Shown: positions 29,476 to 41,164 of the stretch, one piece after another
Numbering within the stretch: position 1 is the stretch's first letter
Layout of the letters: every line of letters starts with the position of its first letter
Assembly (NCBI RefSeq): GCF_000685805.1
Contig: NZ_JMKP01000005.1
Coordinates: forward strand, 1 to 64,000
Reading direction: 5' to 3'
Source: Psychrobacter phenylpyruvicus DSM 7000 = NBRC 102152
Lineage (GTDB): Bacteria; Pseudomonadota; Gammaproteobacteria; Pseudomonadales; Moraxellaceae
DNA length: 64,000 bases
Notes under the pieces: model-generated
The model's input: only the letters and a program-made list of their open reading frames with translations
Databases searched by the model: none
What the model was told of the DNA's origin: nothing
Translations under genes and position numbers: made by a program

Positions 29476-30995
29476 TGACTGCTATCACTGAAAGTAACAC
29501 CACCCACCAGCCCGTTCGCAAAGAATTATTGATTGACGGCTATGAAGTGGTCATTGGTATTGAAATTCACTGCCAGTTAAATACCGAAAGTAAAATCTTC
29601 TCAAGCTCATCTACCAAATTTGGTAATGAGCCAAATACTCAAGCCAGTATCGTTGACTTAGGCTTACCTGGAGTGCTTCCTGTATTAAACGCAGGCTTGA
29701 TTGAACGTGCGTTAAAGTTCGGTATCGGGGTCAATGCAGAGCTAGGTATGCTAAATACCTTTGATCGTAAAAACTACTTCTACCCTGACCTACCAAAGGG
29801 CTATCAAATTACCCAGATGGAAAACCCCATCGTTGGTAAAGGCTATATTGATATTATCGTCAATGAAGGCGAGAAAAATGAATATAGCAAGCGCATTGGT
29901 ATTACCCGCGGTCACTTAGAGGAAGACGCTGGTAAATCGGTGCATGATGCGGTGCCTGGCATGACCGGGATTGATTTAAACCGTGCGGGCACGCCACTAA
30001 TTGAGATTGTGTCTGAACCAGACATGCGCTCCTCAAAAGAAGCGGTGGCTTATATCAAAGCCATTCACCAGTTGGTCACTTGGCTAGATATCTCTGATGC
30101 CATCATGGCAGAAGGCTCATTCCGCTGTGACTGTAACGTCTCTGTGCGTCAGCCAGGCGAAGAGTTTGGTACTCGTACTGAGCTTAAGAACCTAAACTCT
30201 TTCCGTAATATCGAAAACGCCATCAACCGTGAGATTGAGCGTCAAATCGATATCATCGAAGACGGTGGCAAAGTGGTCCAAGCTACTATGCTTTATGATC
30301 CAGAGGCGGATGAAACTCGTATCATGCGTACCAAAGAAGATGCGGATGATTACCGCTACTTCCCAGACCCAGATCTATTGCCAGTGCGCCTAGAGCAAGA
30401 AACTGTTGATGCCATTCGTGCCAGCATGCCAGAGCTGCCTGTGGTACGCCGTGAGCGTTTCGGTACTGAGCTTGGTTTATCAGAATATGATGCCCGTGTC
30501 TTGACTGGTAGCCGTGAGTTGGCTGACTACTTTGAAACCGTACTTGAAGCAGTGGGTAAAGAGCACGCCAAATTGACCGCCAACTGGATTATGGGTGACT
30601 TACTTGGTGCCTTAAATAAAGAAGACAAAACCATCACCGACTCCCCTATCAGTGAAGTGCAGTTAGCTGGCTTGTTAAAGCGCTTAAATGACAACACCTT
30701 GTCAGGTAAGTTAGCAAAGCAAGTATTTACTGCCTTATATGACGGTGAAGGTGGTGATGATGCAGACGCTGCAGATAAGATTATCGAGGCCAAAGGTCTG
30801 AAGCAAGAAACCGATACGGGCGCTATTAAAGCCATGGTGGAAGAAGTTATCGCCAATAACCAAGCTATGGTTGATGAGTACAAAGGCGGTAAAGAAAAAG
30901 CCTTTAACGGTCTGGTTGGCCAAGTTATGAAAGCCAGCCGTGGTAAAGCCAACCCGCAGCAAGTAAACCAGATCTTGAAAGAGATTTTGGGTTAA
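29475..30995 (+). CDS. gatB: Aspartyl/glutamyl-tRNA amidotransferase subunit B
   Basis: 506 aa. The N-terminal kinase-like domain ([30 protein letters not shown]) phosphorylates and amidates the tRNA-bound Glu or Asp. A helical domain and a C-terminal YqeY-like tail ([17 protein letters not shown]) bind the tRNA. Full length. It is coupled to gatA by the one-base overlap. Confidence 0.97.
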   Translation: MTAITESNTTHQPVRKELLIDGYEVVIGIEIHCQLNTESKIFSSSSTKFGNEPNTQASIVDLGLPGVLPVLNAGLIERALKFGIGVNAELGMLNTFDRKNYFYPDLPKGYQITQMENPIVGKGYIDIIVNEGEKNEYSKRIGITRGHLEEDAGKSVHDAVPGMTGIDLNRAGTPLIEIVSEPDMRSSKEAVAYIKAIHQLVTWLDISDAIMAEGSFRCDCNVSVRQPGEEFGTRTELKNLNSFRNIENAINREIERQIDIIEDGGKVVQATMLYDPEADETRIMRTKEDADDYRYFPDPDLLPVRLEQETVDAIRASMPELPVVRRERFGTELGLSEYDARVLTGSRELADYFETVLEAVGKEHAKLTANWIMGDLLGALNKEDKTITDSPISEVQLAGLLKRLNDNTLSGKLAKQVFTALYDGEGGDDADAADKIIEAKGLKQETDTGAIKAMVEEVIANNQAMVDEYKGGKEKAFNGLVGQVMKASRGKANPQQVNQILKEILG

Positions 30996-31049
30996 ATATT
31001 GGTCTAGGACTTGCATTAATTATTTATATGAGTAAAATAGTTTGTCCAT

Positions 31050-31126
31050 CGGGGCGTAGCGCAGTCTGGTAGCGCACTACACTGGGGGTGTAGGGGTCGC
31101 AGGTTCAAATCCTGCCGTTCCGACCA
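31050..31126 (+). tRNA. tRNA-Pro (anticodon GGG)
   Basis: 77 nt with CCA encoded. Acceptor stem CGGGGCG pairs with CGTTCCG (two G-U pairs); the D stem is GCGC/GCGC, the anticodon stem CTACA/TGTAG with loop CTGGGGG, and the T stem GCAGG/CCTGC with loop TTCAAAT. The anticodon GGG reads CCC and CCU proline codons. It lies 54 bp after gatB and is followed at once by an intrinsic terminator. Confidence 0.97.
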
Positions 31127-31133
31127 AACATTG

Positions 31134-31171
31134 AAAAGACCTGTCATATTAAATATGGCAGGTCTTTTTTT
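31134..31171 (+). terminator. Intrinsic terminator after tRNA-Pro
   Basis: AAAAGACCTG pairs with CAGGTCTTTT, with an inner stem CATATT/AATATG, and a run of T follows. It starts 8 bp after the tRNA. Confidence 0.85.
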
Positions 31172-31460
31172 GTGCGTATAACTCTTTGATTTAACTCTTA
31201 TTTTAGTAAATTTAAGTATGTTACCTATTCCGCATTAATTAAAAAACTAAGAGTCACTTTTTCAAATTACGGTATATTTGTTGGTATAAATGTTGGTATT
31301 GCAAAAGAAGATAAATAGAGAATAGTGCAATATTTTTATTAGGGTTAATACCCTGTGCTTGCTACTACTATTTTGATTCTAGATTTAATCTACAGCCTTG
31401 ATATAATTAATATATATTCTATCTTTTTATAATTTGACTATCGATTATAGGGTGGGTGTT

Positions 31461-31652
31461 ATGAATAAGGTTGTAATGAGTGCACTTTGTCTATCTTTAA
31501 TATCAGCTAGCTTACCGGCACACGCGGCTAAAGTTAAATGCTCTGATTTTAAGTCTCAAAAAGAAGCTCAGGCTTATTTTGATGCAAAAAAACCAGGATA
31601 TAAGGGGCTTGATCGAGATAAAGATGGTATCGCCTGTGAGGCACTCAAATAA
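31461..31652 (+). CDS. Small secreted excalibur calcium-binding domain protein
   Basis: 63 aa. A signal peptide covers about residues 1-23 (cleavage after AHAA). The mature part is a single excalibur domain with Cys27 and Cys59 and the calcium-loop pattern DRDKDGIACE (51-60). Such domains occur on extracellular or periplasmic proteins; the partner and role are unknown. The ATG at 31461 is chosen because it opens the signal peptide. The region 31174-31460 upstream holds no other gene; a hairpin AGGGT/ACCCT lies at 31341-31354. Confidence 0.85.
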   Translation: MNKVVMSALCLSLISASLPAHAAKVKCSDFKSQKEAQAYFDAKKPGYKGLDRDKDGIACEALK

Positions 31653-31692
31653 AAGACTTCTCGTCTCGATATCCTTCAATACATAAACCAAC

Positions 31693-31714
31693 AACCCACT
31701 CACTGAAGTGGGTT
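31693..31714 (+). terminator. Terminator after the excalibur gene
   Basis: AACCCACT / AGTGGGTT with a 6-nt loop, followed by ATTTATTTAT, 41 bp after the stop codon. Confidence 0.6.
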
Positions 31715-31785
31715 ATTTATTTATCTATGTTTGAATAAATCTGTTAATCAATTGATTTATTATCAACTCTACCTTTGTCGGTAAC

Positions 31786-31794
31786 TGCTATAAT
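31786..31794 (+). promoter_or_regulatory. Extended -10 promoter of purU (TGCTATAAT)
   Basis: A perfect TATAAT preceded by TGC, the extended -10 pattern. The -35 is poor, which is usual for this promoter type. It would start a leader of about 115 nt that contains the terminator hairpin at 31853-31890. Confidence 0.55.
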
Positions 31795-31852
31795 AGTCAC
31801 TAATAGCAAATATCTTTAATATGCTCCATACTTTTGCAACTACTTTTTAGGA

Positions 31853-31890
31853 CAGGCTGGCAGTCAATGATTGTCTGGCCTGCTTTTTTT
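31853..31890 (+). terminator. Terminator-like hairpin in the purU leader
   Basis: CAGGC at 31853 pairs with GCCTG at 31878-31882, extended by three more pairs including G-U, and is followed by CTTTTTTT. It ends 26 bp before the purU ATG, and therefore looks like an attenuator rather than an end-of-gene terminator. Confidence 0.6.
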
Positions 31891-31915
31891 CATCTTATTA
31901 TTTAGTGAGTTATTC

Positions 31916-32806
31916 ATGTCAAAAGATACCAAAAACCCTGTTACTACCCCTGCCATTGATACCGCTACCTTGCTTATAAGATGCCGAGATCAAGCCGGTA
32001 TCGTTCAAGCCGTTTCTGAATTTATTCATCGCTATGGTGCGAATATCATTACTCTAGACCAATACTCAACCGCTCCTGAGGGTGGTCAGTATTTTATGCG
32101 TTTAGAATTTGCATTGGCGGGTTTTAGCGAGATTATTGATAATTTTGAAGCCAGCTTTGAGCATACTGTTGCTAAGCGTTATGAAATGGACTGGCGTTTA
32201 CACAACAATGCGATTAAAACCAAAGTGGGCATTTTGGTTTCTAAATTTGATCATGCCTTACTCGACTTATTATGGCGTCATCAACGTGGCTTATTAGACT
32301 GTGATATCACCTGTGTCGTGAGCAACCATAACGATCTTCGTCAAGCGGTAGAAAACTTTGGCATCCCTTTTCATCATGTTCCTGTTACTAAAGATACTAA
32401 GGCAGAAGCTGAGGAAAAAATCCATCAAATTATGGCCGGCAATGATCTTTTAGTATTGGCTCGTTATATGCAAATCTTATCAGAAGACTTTGTCAGTCGT
32501 TGGCCAATGAAAATTATTAACATCCACCATTCATTCTTGCCTGCATTCGTTGGTGCTGACCCCTACCGTCAGGCTTTCGATAAAGGGGTTAAACTAATCG
32601 GTGCCACGGCTCACTACGTGACTGCTGACTTAGACCAAGGCCCTATCATTGAGCAAGATGTGCATCGTGTGACTCACCGTCAAGGGGTGACTGAGCTACG
32701 CGCTATTGGCCGTGATGTTGAACGCAATGTCTTGGCACGCGCCGTCAATTGGCATGTACAAAACCGTGTTATTGTGGCGGGCAATAAGACCGTTGTATTT
32801 AACTAA
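31916..32806 (+). CDS. purU: Formyltetrahydrofolate deformylase
   Basis: 296 aa. An N-terminal ACT domain (about 15-90, LLIRCRDQAGIVQAVSEF) is followed by a formyltransferase-fold catalytic domain with INIHHSFLPAF and the aspartate in TADLDQGPII. It hydrolyses 10-formyl-THF to formate and THF, which supplies formate for purine synthesis and balances one-carbon pools. In E. coli it is controlled by glycine and methionine. The start at 31916 (MSKDTKNP) is chosen over an upstream hydrophobic frame. It has its own promoter and leader. Confidence 0.95.
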   Translation: MSKDTKNPVTTPAIDTATLLIRCRDQAGIVQAVSEFIHRYGANIITLDQYSTAPEGGQYFMRLEFALAGFSEIIDNFEASFEHTVAKRYEMDWRLHNNAIKTKVGILVSKFDHALLDLLWRHQRGLLDCDITCVVSNHNDLRQAVENFGIPFHHVPVTKDTKAEAEEKIHQIMAGNDLLVLARYMQILSEDFVSRWPMKIINIHHSFLPAFVGADPYRQAFDKGVKLIGATAHYVTADLDQGPIIEQDVHRVTHRQGVTELRAIGRDVERNVLARAVNWHVQNRVIVAGNKTVVFN

Positions 32807-32825
32807 TATAAATAAAAGAATAGCT

Positions 32826-32865
32826 AAAAAAGAGGGTAGCGTTGTATAACGCCACCCTCTTTTTT
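32826..32865. terminator. Bidirectional terminator between purU and a lipoprotein gene
   Basis: AAAAAGAGGGT and ACCCTCTTTTT with inner GCGTT/AACGC pairing; A-run on one side and T-run on the other. It serves two convergent genes. Confidence 0.85.
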
Positions 32866-32900
32866 ATTGCTTATTTTATCGTCTAATTTTATTACGTATA

Positions 32901-33548
32901 TTACTTAAGTACAAAACGACTGCCTTCAGCCGGCTCAATTAATAGCCTTACGCCCATTTCGGAGATTTCACAGACATAAACTCCTTCACCAACGACTCCT
33001 ATGGCTCGTTGCTGGGTCTTTTGCATAATATAATTAGAGAAAGCTTGGTCTAGTAGCTCGGCCACTTTGGACTTAGCGTCTGAGGCTGATAGCTCAGGAT
33101 TTAACGCTAGCATAGAGGCGGTTACTAATTGCGATAGTTTAGCGCCAGACTTCTCTAACTGCTCATTTGAGGGCATGGTGTAAATTAACGTTTCTAGCAC
33201 GCCAGACTCGTTAACTTCGCCAGTAAGACTAATGTGATGCGGATAATCTATAATAAAGGCGTCACCAGAGTCTCCCTCTACCACATTTGTCAAAGTCATA
33301 GTGGCAAATTCAGTATTGGCTAGTAACTCATTAACTTTATTACCGTAATCCTCCGCCATGATATCAAAGTTTGGTTTTTTCATTAGCTTGGCGGTCTGTC
33401 CATGATTAGGGGACTGGGTATGACCAATAGGCGCCACATCTTCTGTATTAGTTACAGCCGCTTTAGGTTCAGCTTGTTCTGACTCTGTGTTACAGCCTGC
33501 TGTTAAAAGTAGGCAGGCAGATAGGGTGCTGAGCATTATCTTTTTCAT
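32901..33548 (-). CDS. Putative lipoprotein of unknown function
   Basis: 215 aa. The N-terminus is a lipoprotein signal peptide with lipobox LTAGC, so Cys19 would be lipidated. A charged low-complexity stretch follows (20-55), then a mixed alpha/beta region with no motif I recognise. It is probably anchored in the cell envelope. It lies between convergent purU and suhB and has its own short upstream region. I do not recognise the family. Confidence 0.8.
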   Translation of the reverse strand: MKKIMLSTLSACLLLTAGCNTESEQAEPKAAVTNTEDVAPIGHTQSPNHGQTAKLMKKPNFDIMAEDYGNKVNELLANTEFATMTLTNVVEGDSGDAFIIDYPHHISLTGEVNESGVLETLIYTMPSNEQLEKSGAKLSQLVTASMLALNPELSASDAKSKVAELLDQAFSNYIMQKTQQRAIGVVGEGVYVCEISEMGVRLLIEPAEGSRFVLK

Positions 33549-33620
33549 GGCTTACCCCAATTATCATATTTCATGTATTTAAATATCTATTTTAATCATT
33601 ATAGACTAAATTTATTGTTC

Positions 33621-33658
33621 AAAAAAAAGCCCATAAATCACAAAGATCTATGGGCTTT
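33621..33658 (-). terminator. Terminator of suhB
   Basis: AAAGCCCATA / TATGGGCTTT stem around a 13-nt loop, followed by eight T on the minus strand, 20 bp after the suhB stop. Confidence 0.85.
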
Positions 33659-33678
33659 AATCAGCTTAAAATGTTGTC

Positions 33679-34509
33679 TTAACGAACCGCATTGCCCCAA
33701 GTAGGCACAACCATTTGCATTAATGGTTTTAGTAGCTTGACGTTACAAGCAAAGATAGAGCCCGTTTGCATCGAATTATGCGCCCCATGATGATCCACAA
33801 CCACACCGCGTGCTTCATTAACGATTAGCTCACCAGCGGCGATATCCCAAGGCTTAAGCTTCATTTCAAAATAGCCATCAAAGCGACCTGCAGCTACGTA
33901 AGCTAAGTCTAAAGCTGCTGATCCTAAACGACGAACTTGACCGCCTTCTTCAGCAATTTTTTGGAGCGCAGCAAAGTGCTCTTTGGCATAAGAGACAACT
34001 TTATCGCCTTCTTGACGCTCAACAGGATGACCGGTAGTAAATAACCCGCCTTCAATTGTTTTACGTTGGCTAACTTGTAAGCGGCGCTGATTTAAACGAG
34101 CACCTTTACCACGGCTGGCAGAGAACATCTCATCACGAACAGGATCATAAATCACACCATGCTGAGTAACCCCGTTATGCTGTACTGCGATAGAGATACA
34201 AAAGTGTGGAACACCGTGCACAAAGTTGTGTGTACCGTCTAAGGGGTCAATAATCCAGCACCACTCTGAGTCACTGCCCTGCCCTTCTTGCAGGCCAAAT
34301 TCTTCCCCTAAAAAAGAGTGATTTGGATAGTTGTACTTCAATGTTTCGATGGTCAACTCTTCACTAAAGCGGTCAATCTTAGTGACAAGACCTTCAAGGC
34401 CTTTTGATTCGGTATCGAATTCAATTTTGTGACGGTTGTGATGCGCTTTTAATAATTCCGCACCTACTTTTTCAGCAGCACGTGCTGCTATTACGACCAT
34501 TGGTTCCAT
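33679..34509 (-). CDS. suhB: Inositol-1-monophosphatase family protein (SuhB)
   Basis: 276 aa. Metal-site motifs are GEE (68-70), IDPLDGT (87-93) and WDIAAGELI near residue 222, all intact. It hydrolyses inositol monophosphates; in E. coli SuhB also joins the NusA/B/E/G antitermination complex for rRNA synthesis. Length agrees with E. coli SuhB (267 aa). It follows dxs in the same direction across about 100 bp. Confidence 0.93.
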   Translation of the reverse strand: MEPMVVIAARAAEKVGAELLKAHHNRHKIEFDTESKGLEGLVTKIDRFSEELTIETLKYNYPNHSFLGEEFGLQEGQGSDSEWCWIIDPLDGTHNFVHGVPHFCISIAVQHNGVTQHGVIYDPVRDEMFSASRGKGARLNQRRLQVSQRKTIEGGLFTTGHPVERQEGDKVVSYAKEHFAALQKIAEEGGQVRRLGSAALDLAYVAAGRFDGYFEMKLKPWDIAAGELIVNEARGVVVDHHGAHNSMQTGSIFACNVKLLKPLMQMVVPTWGNAVR

Positions 34510-34612
34510 AATTTTCCTATTTGCTCTATTAAAGCGGTTGAAAACTTAGCTGAAATTCTCAGCCAAGGTTAATTGATATATCGATATAAGTGTTATCACT
34601 TAAAATATTGAT

Positions 34613-36727
34613 TTATTGTGCTGCAAATAAGCTACGCAATTGTGAGGTAACACCAGCCACATCTAAGCCACAATCTGCTAACTGCTCATCGTGACTACCA
34701 TGAGCAATAAACTCATCGGCAATACCAATGTTTTTGATATTAAGTTTCTGCTTAATACCTGAGGCATGGTTTAATAAATACTCATTGACGCCGCTGCCTG
34801 CGCCGCCCATCACCACATGCTCTTCAAGAGTGACAATATGAGTGTAACCCTTCGCAATTAACTCATCGATAAGCTGGGTATCCAGTGGTTTTACCCAGCG
34901 CATATTGACCACACTAATCTCTACTGGACCCTCAAGATTAGGCTCTATCATCAGTGCTTTTGCGGCGGCATCTGCAGTAGCAACTATGGGGCCAAAGGCC
35001 AGAAGAGCCAATTTATAACTGTTACTACTTGAGGCGGCGTCTTGTGCTTGATAAACCGCTTCTATCACAGCTCTACCTACCGCATAGCTTTGTGCAGGCT
35101 TGGTGATTTCCGCACCAGGACCTGTGCCACGAGGATAGCGTACCGCTGTCGGGCCATTATATTCATAACAAGTGTTTAATAAGTGATAGCACTCATTTTC
35201 ATCTTTAGGTGTGGCAATTACTAAATTTGGTATACAGCGCATATAAGCTAAGTCAAATACGCCAGCATGTGTCGCCCCATCTTCACCAACCAGACCTGCC
35301 CTATCGATCCCGAACGTTACATCCAAGTTTTGTAAAGCAACGTCATGAATCAGCTGGTCATAACCACGCTGTAGGAAGGTTGAATAAATGGCAACAATAG
35401 GCTTCACATCTAGTGTGGCCATGCCAGCCGCGAGTGTCACTGCATGCTGCTCGGCAATCGCCACATCATAGAACTGCTCAGGATACTGCTGGGCAAACTT
35501 TGTCATGCCTGACCCCTCTTCCATCGCAGGGGTAATCGCAATTAACTTATTATCGACAGCCGCTTTGTCACAAAGAAACTCACCAAATACTTGCGAATAT
35601 TTTTTCTTGGCGGCAAGAGGCTTGACAGCAGCAATAGACTCATTCTGCTGCGCTTTTGACGGTTGAGGCAGCTTACTAATGGCATGATAGGTGACTGGGT
35701 CACCCTCAGCAGGAATAAAGCCTTTACCTTTGGTGGTATATACGTGGACCAGTACTGGCCCAGAGACGTTTTTGGCACGCTCTAGTACTCTTAGTAGCTC
35801 TGGTAAGTCATGGCCATCAAAGGGACCAAAATAACTAAAGCCAATGGCTCTAAATAGGTTGTCTGCTACTTTTGGAATATCGCGTAAAGCACTATGACGG
35901 GCACGGCGCTCAGACAAAGGCATCTCAGGTCTATGCTTCAGCTTAGGCTTACCCTTAGCTGTAATATCTACCTGATAACCAGATTCCCACAGCATTGCTA
36001 GGTGACGCGAAAAGCCTCCAATTGAGCATGAAATTGACATGTCATTGTCGTTAAGCACCACCAGCAAATCAGCATCTTGTTGCACCGCATCATTTAGGGC
36101 TTCAAAGGCCATGCCTCCGGTCATAGCACCATCGCCAATGACACAGGCCACTTTGGCATCTGATTTTAGATGACGTAAAGCTAAGCTCATGCCAAGACCG
36201 GCAGAGATAGAAGTTGAAGAGTGTCCCACCCCAAACGTGTCGTATTCTGATTCTTGACGCTCAGGAAAGGCGGTAAGACCTTGTTTAGAGCGTATGCTTG
36301 ACAAACGGTCACGACGACCGGTCAATACTTTATGGGCATAGGCTTGATGACCCACGTCCCAAACCAGCTTGTCTTTGGGAGTGTCTAATAAGTAATGTAA
36401 GGCTACAGTTAGCTCAACCACCCCTAAGTTGGCCCCAAAATGTCCACCACTTTGGCCGGCAGAATAAAGCAGGTACTCACGCAGCTCATCAGCTAGGGTC
36501 AACAATTGCTCCTGGCTTAATGGCTTTAAATCTGCAGGTGAATCTATCGTGTCTAATAACGGAGTAGTAGGGCGTGAGGTAGGGATTTCACTAAAAATAC
36601 GCATGGCTGTTGGCTTATTAGCCACAGCCTCAGAAGTCGCCGCATCAGCACTGCTATTTATCGAAGGTGAATCCATTTGATGCGAAGGCGCAGGCTTGGG
36701 CTTAGTTGAATTAGAATATTGCTGCAT
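34613..36727 (-). CDS. dxs: 1-deoxy-D-xylulose-5-phosphate synthase
   Basis: 704 aa enzyme that condenses pyruvate and glyceraldehyde 3-phosphate, the first step of the MEP isoprenoid pathway. The ThDP motif GDGAMTGG...LNDNDMSI, the pyrimidine-binding domain ([15 protein letters not shown]) and the transketolase C-domain are in order. About 40 residues precede the region that aligns with E. coli Dxs (620 aa). AAGG lies 4 nt before the start at 36727; a start at 36604 has no RBS. Confidence 0.95.
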   Translation of the reverse strand: MQQYSNSTKPKPAPSHQMDSPSINSSADAATSEAVANKPTAMRIFSEIPTSRPTTPLLDTIDSPADLKPLSQEQLLTLADELREYLLYSAGQSGGHFGANLGVVELTVALHYLLDTPKDKLVWDVGHQAYAHKVLTGRRDRLSSIRSKQGLTAFPERQESEYDTFGVGHSSTSISAGLGMSLALRHLKSDAKVACVIGDGAMTGGMAFEALNDAVQQDADLLVVLNDNDMSISCSIGGFSRHLAMLWESGYQVDITAKGKPKLKHRPEMPLSERRARHSALRDIPKVADNLFRAIGFSYFGPFDGHDLPELLRVLERAKNVSGPVLVHVYTTKGKGFIPAEGDPVTYHAISKLPQPSKAQQNESIAAVKPLAAKKKYSQVFGEFLCDKAAVDNKLIAITPAMEEGSGMTKFAQQYPEQFYDVAIAEQHAVTLAAGMATLDVKPIVAIYSTFLQRGYDQLIHDVALQNLDVTFGIDRAGLVGEDGATHAGVFDLAYMRCIPNLVIATPKDENECYHLLNTCYEYNGPTAVRYPRGTGPGAEITKPAQSYAVGRAVIEAVYQAQDAASSSNSYKLALLAFGPIVATADAAAKALMIEPNLEGPVEISVVNMRWVKPLDTQLIDELIAKGYTHIVTLEEHVVMGGAGSGVNEYLLNHASGIKQKLNIKNIGIADEFIAHGSHDEQLADCGLDVAGVTSQLRSLFAAQ

Positions 36728-36793
36728 AGACCTTAAAAAACCTACTAATCTTAGTATATAGACGCTGTGTATCAAGTCAGTAGCACTGACCAC

Positions 36794-37431
36794 TGACTTA
36801 ATATCACCATTTGCTCATATTAAGGTAAAGCTTTACCAAAACCATAAGCGAAGCATCAGTATGGGTGAATATGGGTAAAAATAATGTGTCCATCTTTTGA
36901 CAATTGTCCAGAGTAACTGCTGAACATTGCTAAGATATCAGACCTATGCATCTTCTGCACAGATTAAACCCGTTCCAGTATTCTTTATTGCAGCAGTCAT
37001 ACATATGCTTTAGTGACAATTGAGTATTTGTTCGCCCTAAGGCTACTAGCTACTTTCTTTTGCCACTTGATATTTAGTGAACTGCCGTCATTTACTTCCC
37101 TATGATAAGTTATAATGGCCATGTTACGCCATACTGTCTTAATCAAAGAATTATATTATAGTGAACGCTAAGGCCATTTATGCAAGGATATCCTATGTCA
37201 GATACCTAAGCGCAGGTCAAGCAAACACTGTATCGGGATTAAGAGTATGGCATAATACCATTTTTTTTCATTTAACGCTTTATTCATCGGACCCGCTATG
37301 TGAAATTTCTATGTAATTCACTAAGGTCTGTGAAGTATAGCAGGCTAAAAGCTGGCCACAACGCATAGTTTATATTGATATACCAACCTAAACTCTACCC
37401 TTATTCACGAATATGACTCCTTAGGTCTGTA
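36794..37431. other. Long intergenic region between dxs and ribA
   Basis: 638 bp (704 bp from the chosen dxs start) with no convincing gene. A TATAAT occurs on the plus strand at 37111-37116 with a poor -35. A 10-bp palindrome AGGATATCCT is at 37182-37191. I looked for the FMN riboswitch that often precedes riboflavin genes and did not find its conserved blocks. Confidence 0.6.
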
Positions 37432-39181
<1,750 letters not shown>

Positions 39182-39399
39182 TAATAAGGATAATCATTCT
39201 GAGTAATAACAAGATAGCCACATTACTATTGTGACATTTAAAATATTTTTGGTAATATGACCCAATAACCTAGGTGGTACTAAAAATATATACCCGCTTT
39301 TTAACCATTTTGATCTTTGTATCATTTTAACCTAGTAATTTTTTAACCTACTAATTTGACCTACTAATTTTTGATAAGTATAAAAGTAAGGAAACTGCT

Positions 39400-39849
39400 A
39401 TGAAAATTAAATCACTCCTTTTAACAGCTGCTCTTCCCCTAACCTTGACTTTAGCGGCTTGTTCAGGAGGCGCAAACCCAGATGTTAGTGCTCGCCAAGA
39501 CGTTATGAAGGACTGGAAAGATGCCATGGGCGTTATGGGGGGAATGGCAGAAGCGCCAGATACTTTTGATTTGGCTAAGTTTCAAGAAAACGCTCAGTTC
39601 TTAGCTGAATCTGCTAATAAGCCATGGGCTCATTTTAGTGATAAAAATGAATTGGGTGGTGCTACTGATGCTATTTGGTCAAATCCCGACGAGTTCAAAG
39701 CGGAAACTGAAAACTTTCAGAAAGTTACTGCTGAATTAAATACAGTTGCCCAAAACGCCACTACTCTAGATGAAATCCTACCTGCTTTAAAGCCTGTTGG
39801 TGACAGCTGTCAGTCTTGTCATGAAGACTTCAAAAAACCAAATGACTAA
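39400..39849 (+). CDS. Cytochrome c'-like haem lipoprotein
   Basis: 149 aa. The signal peptide ends in a lipobox (LAAC), so Cys21 is probably lipidated. The remainder is a four-helix cytochrome c'/c556-type domain with the C-terminal haem site CQSCH (Cys137, Cys140, His141). This would be a membrane-tethered c-type cytochrome in the periplasm; family members bind NO or carry electrons. RBS AAGGA lies upstream. A lipid anchor on this fold is less common than the soluble form. Confidence 0.85.
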   Translation: MKIKSLLLTAALPLTLTLAACSGGANPDVSARQDVMKDWKDAMGVMGGMAEAPDTFDLAKFQENAQFLAESANKPWAHFSDKNELGGATDAIWSNPDEFKAETENFQKVTAELNTVAQNATTLDEILPALKPVGDSCQSCHEDFKKPND

Positions 39850-39896
39850 TTAATTTTGTGATAGCTACCAAACAAATATGACAGCTACCAAACAAA

Positions 39897-39922
39897 GAAG
39901 CCCTGATATTTTCAGGGCTTCT
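39897..39922 (+). terminator. Terminator after the cytochrome gene
   Basis: GAAGCCCTGA / TCAGGGCTTC with a short loop, 47 bp after the stop; the T-run is weak. A direct repeat of AGCTACCAAACAAA lies just before it. Confidence 0.6.
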
Positions 39923-39967
39923 TGCTGTTAGCAGTTTATATTGCCTTTACTATTTATGCTGTGGTAC

Positions 39968-40969
39968 TTAGTTATGCGGCTCTATTGGATTTGACTTAGC
40001 TGAAGGCTTAAGCTGAGATTGATTTTCAAAGTTAGACACAGACGACTTATCCTGACTTTGTAAAGTAAAGATATGATTGGCTAAAGCTTTGACGGATGCA
40101 TCACTAAAATCCAAAGTACGTATTGGGAAGGGAATATTAATACCTGCAGCATCTAAATGTGATTTTATTTGTACAATGACTTCGTGAATCGAGGCGACCT
40201 TATTGGCCTGCGTCCCATCATCAATATACCAACGCACTTTTAAATCAATACTAGAACCCCCAAATTCAGTAGCCACAACCGAGGGTTCGGCAAGTTTAGA
40301 AACAGTGTCAGACTGCTTTAGTGCCTCGAGTATTTCTGTTTTGGCTTCATTAATATCAGCCTCATAACTAATGCCGACAGTTAGCTCTAATCGGCGACGC
40401 TTATAAGCAGTATTTACCGTTAATGCACTGGTATACAGTTGCGAGTTGGGAATCACCACTTGCCGGCCATCATAAGTGCGAATAGTGGTCGCACGCACCT
40501 TAATGTCCTCAACAGTCCCTTCATATTCCCCTGAGATAATCTGATCACCGATACGAAACGGCTCAGACAGCAACAATAAAATCCCAGATAATAGGTTCTG
40601 AAAAATATCTTTAAACGCAAAGCCTATGGCTACCGAACCAATACCCAGCGCGCCTACTAATTTAGTGGGCGTAAATCCAGGTATGGCTATTACCATGGCC
40701 ACCATTAACCCCACGAAGATAATCAGTGCACCGCCAATACGTTGAAATACCCGTATCAAGTTTCGGTGGGTATGAGTTTTGGATACCAGCTTAGTAACTA
40801 GCTTTTTAAATAAAAGAGACAGCAGCCAAAACAACAATAGTACCGATAAAGCAACCATAAAATAAGGCAACCGCACCATAAAATCATTCATCATCTGATT
40901 GGCCGCAGAGGCTATGGTCTGGTATTCATTAATCTTATCACTGACACTATCGACATTAAGCTGTGGCAT
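39968..40969 (-). CDS. MscS-family mechanosensitive ion channel
   Basis: 333 aa. Three membrane segments lie at about 33-55, 77-98 and 104-135; the third is the pore helix, with the Gly/Ala pattern GALGIGSVAIGFAFKD, and is followed by the beta domain (EPFRIGDQI). The C-terminus adds about 30 polar residues. It would open under membrane tension to release solutes in hypo-osmotic shock. Length fits the small MscS class. Confidence 0.9.
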   Translation of the reverse strand: MPQLNVDSVSDKINEYQTIASAANQMMNDFMVRLPYFMVALSVLLLFWLLSLLFKKLVTKLVSKTHTHRNLIRVFQRIGGALIIFVGLMVAMVIAIPGFTPTKLVGALGIGSVAIGFAFKDIFQNLLSGILLLLSEPFRIGDQIISGEYEGTVEDIKVRATTIRTYDGRQVVIPNSQLYTSALTVNTAYKRRRLELTVGISYEADINEAKTEILEALKQSDTVSKLAEPSVVATEFGGSSIDLKVRWYIDDGTQANKVASIHEVIVQIKSHLDAAGINIPFPIRTLDFSDASVKALANHIFTLQSQDKSSVSNFENQSQLKPSAKSNPIEPHN

Positions 40970-41069
40970 GGTACTCCTATTTGTCTATTTAAAAAATATT
41001 CTAATTGTAGCTTTATTCTTTAGGCTGTTTTTAGTTCTTTTTTAGGTTTTTGGTTAATTTTACATTGAA

Positions 41070-41103
41070 AAAAGCTGGCTCTACTTTTAGTAGAGCCAGC
41101 TTT
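41070..41103. terminator. Terminator between mscS-like gene and gloA
   Basis: AAAGCTGGCTCTA / TAGAGCCAGCTTT around a 7-nt loop, followed by TTTT on the minus strand. It terminates gloA. Confidence 0.8.
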
Positions 41104-41164
41104 AGTATCACCTCTTAAATAAGCAGTGACTGCTTTAACTGTTTTAACTGCTTTTACTGTTTCA

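Noticed and set aside
36728-37431. FMN riboswitch upstream of ribA
   Set aside because: The conserved blocks of the FMN aptamer were not found, although riboflavin genes often carry one.
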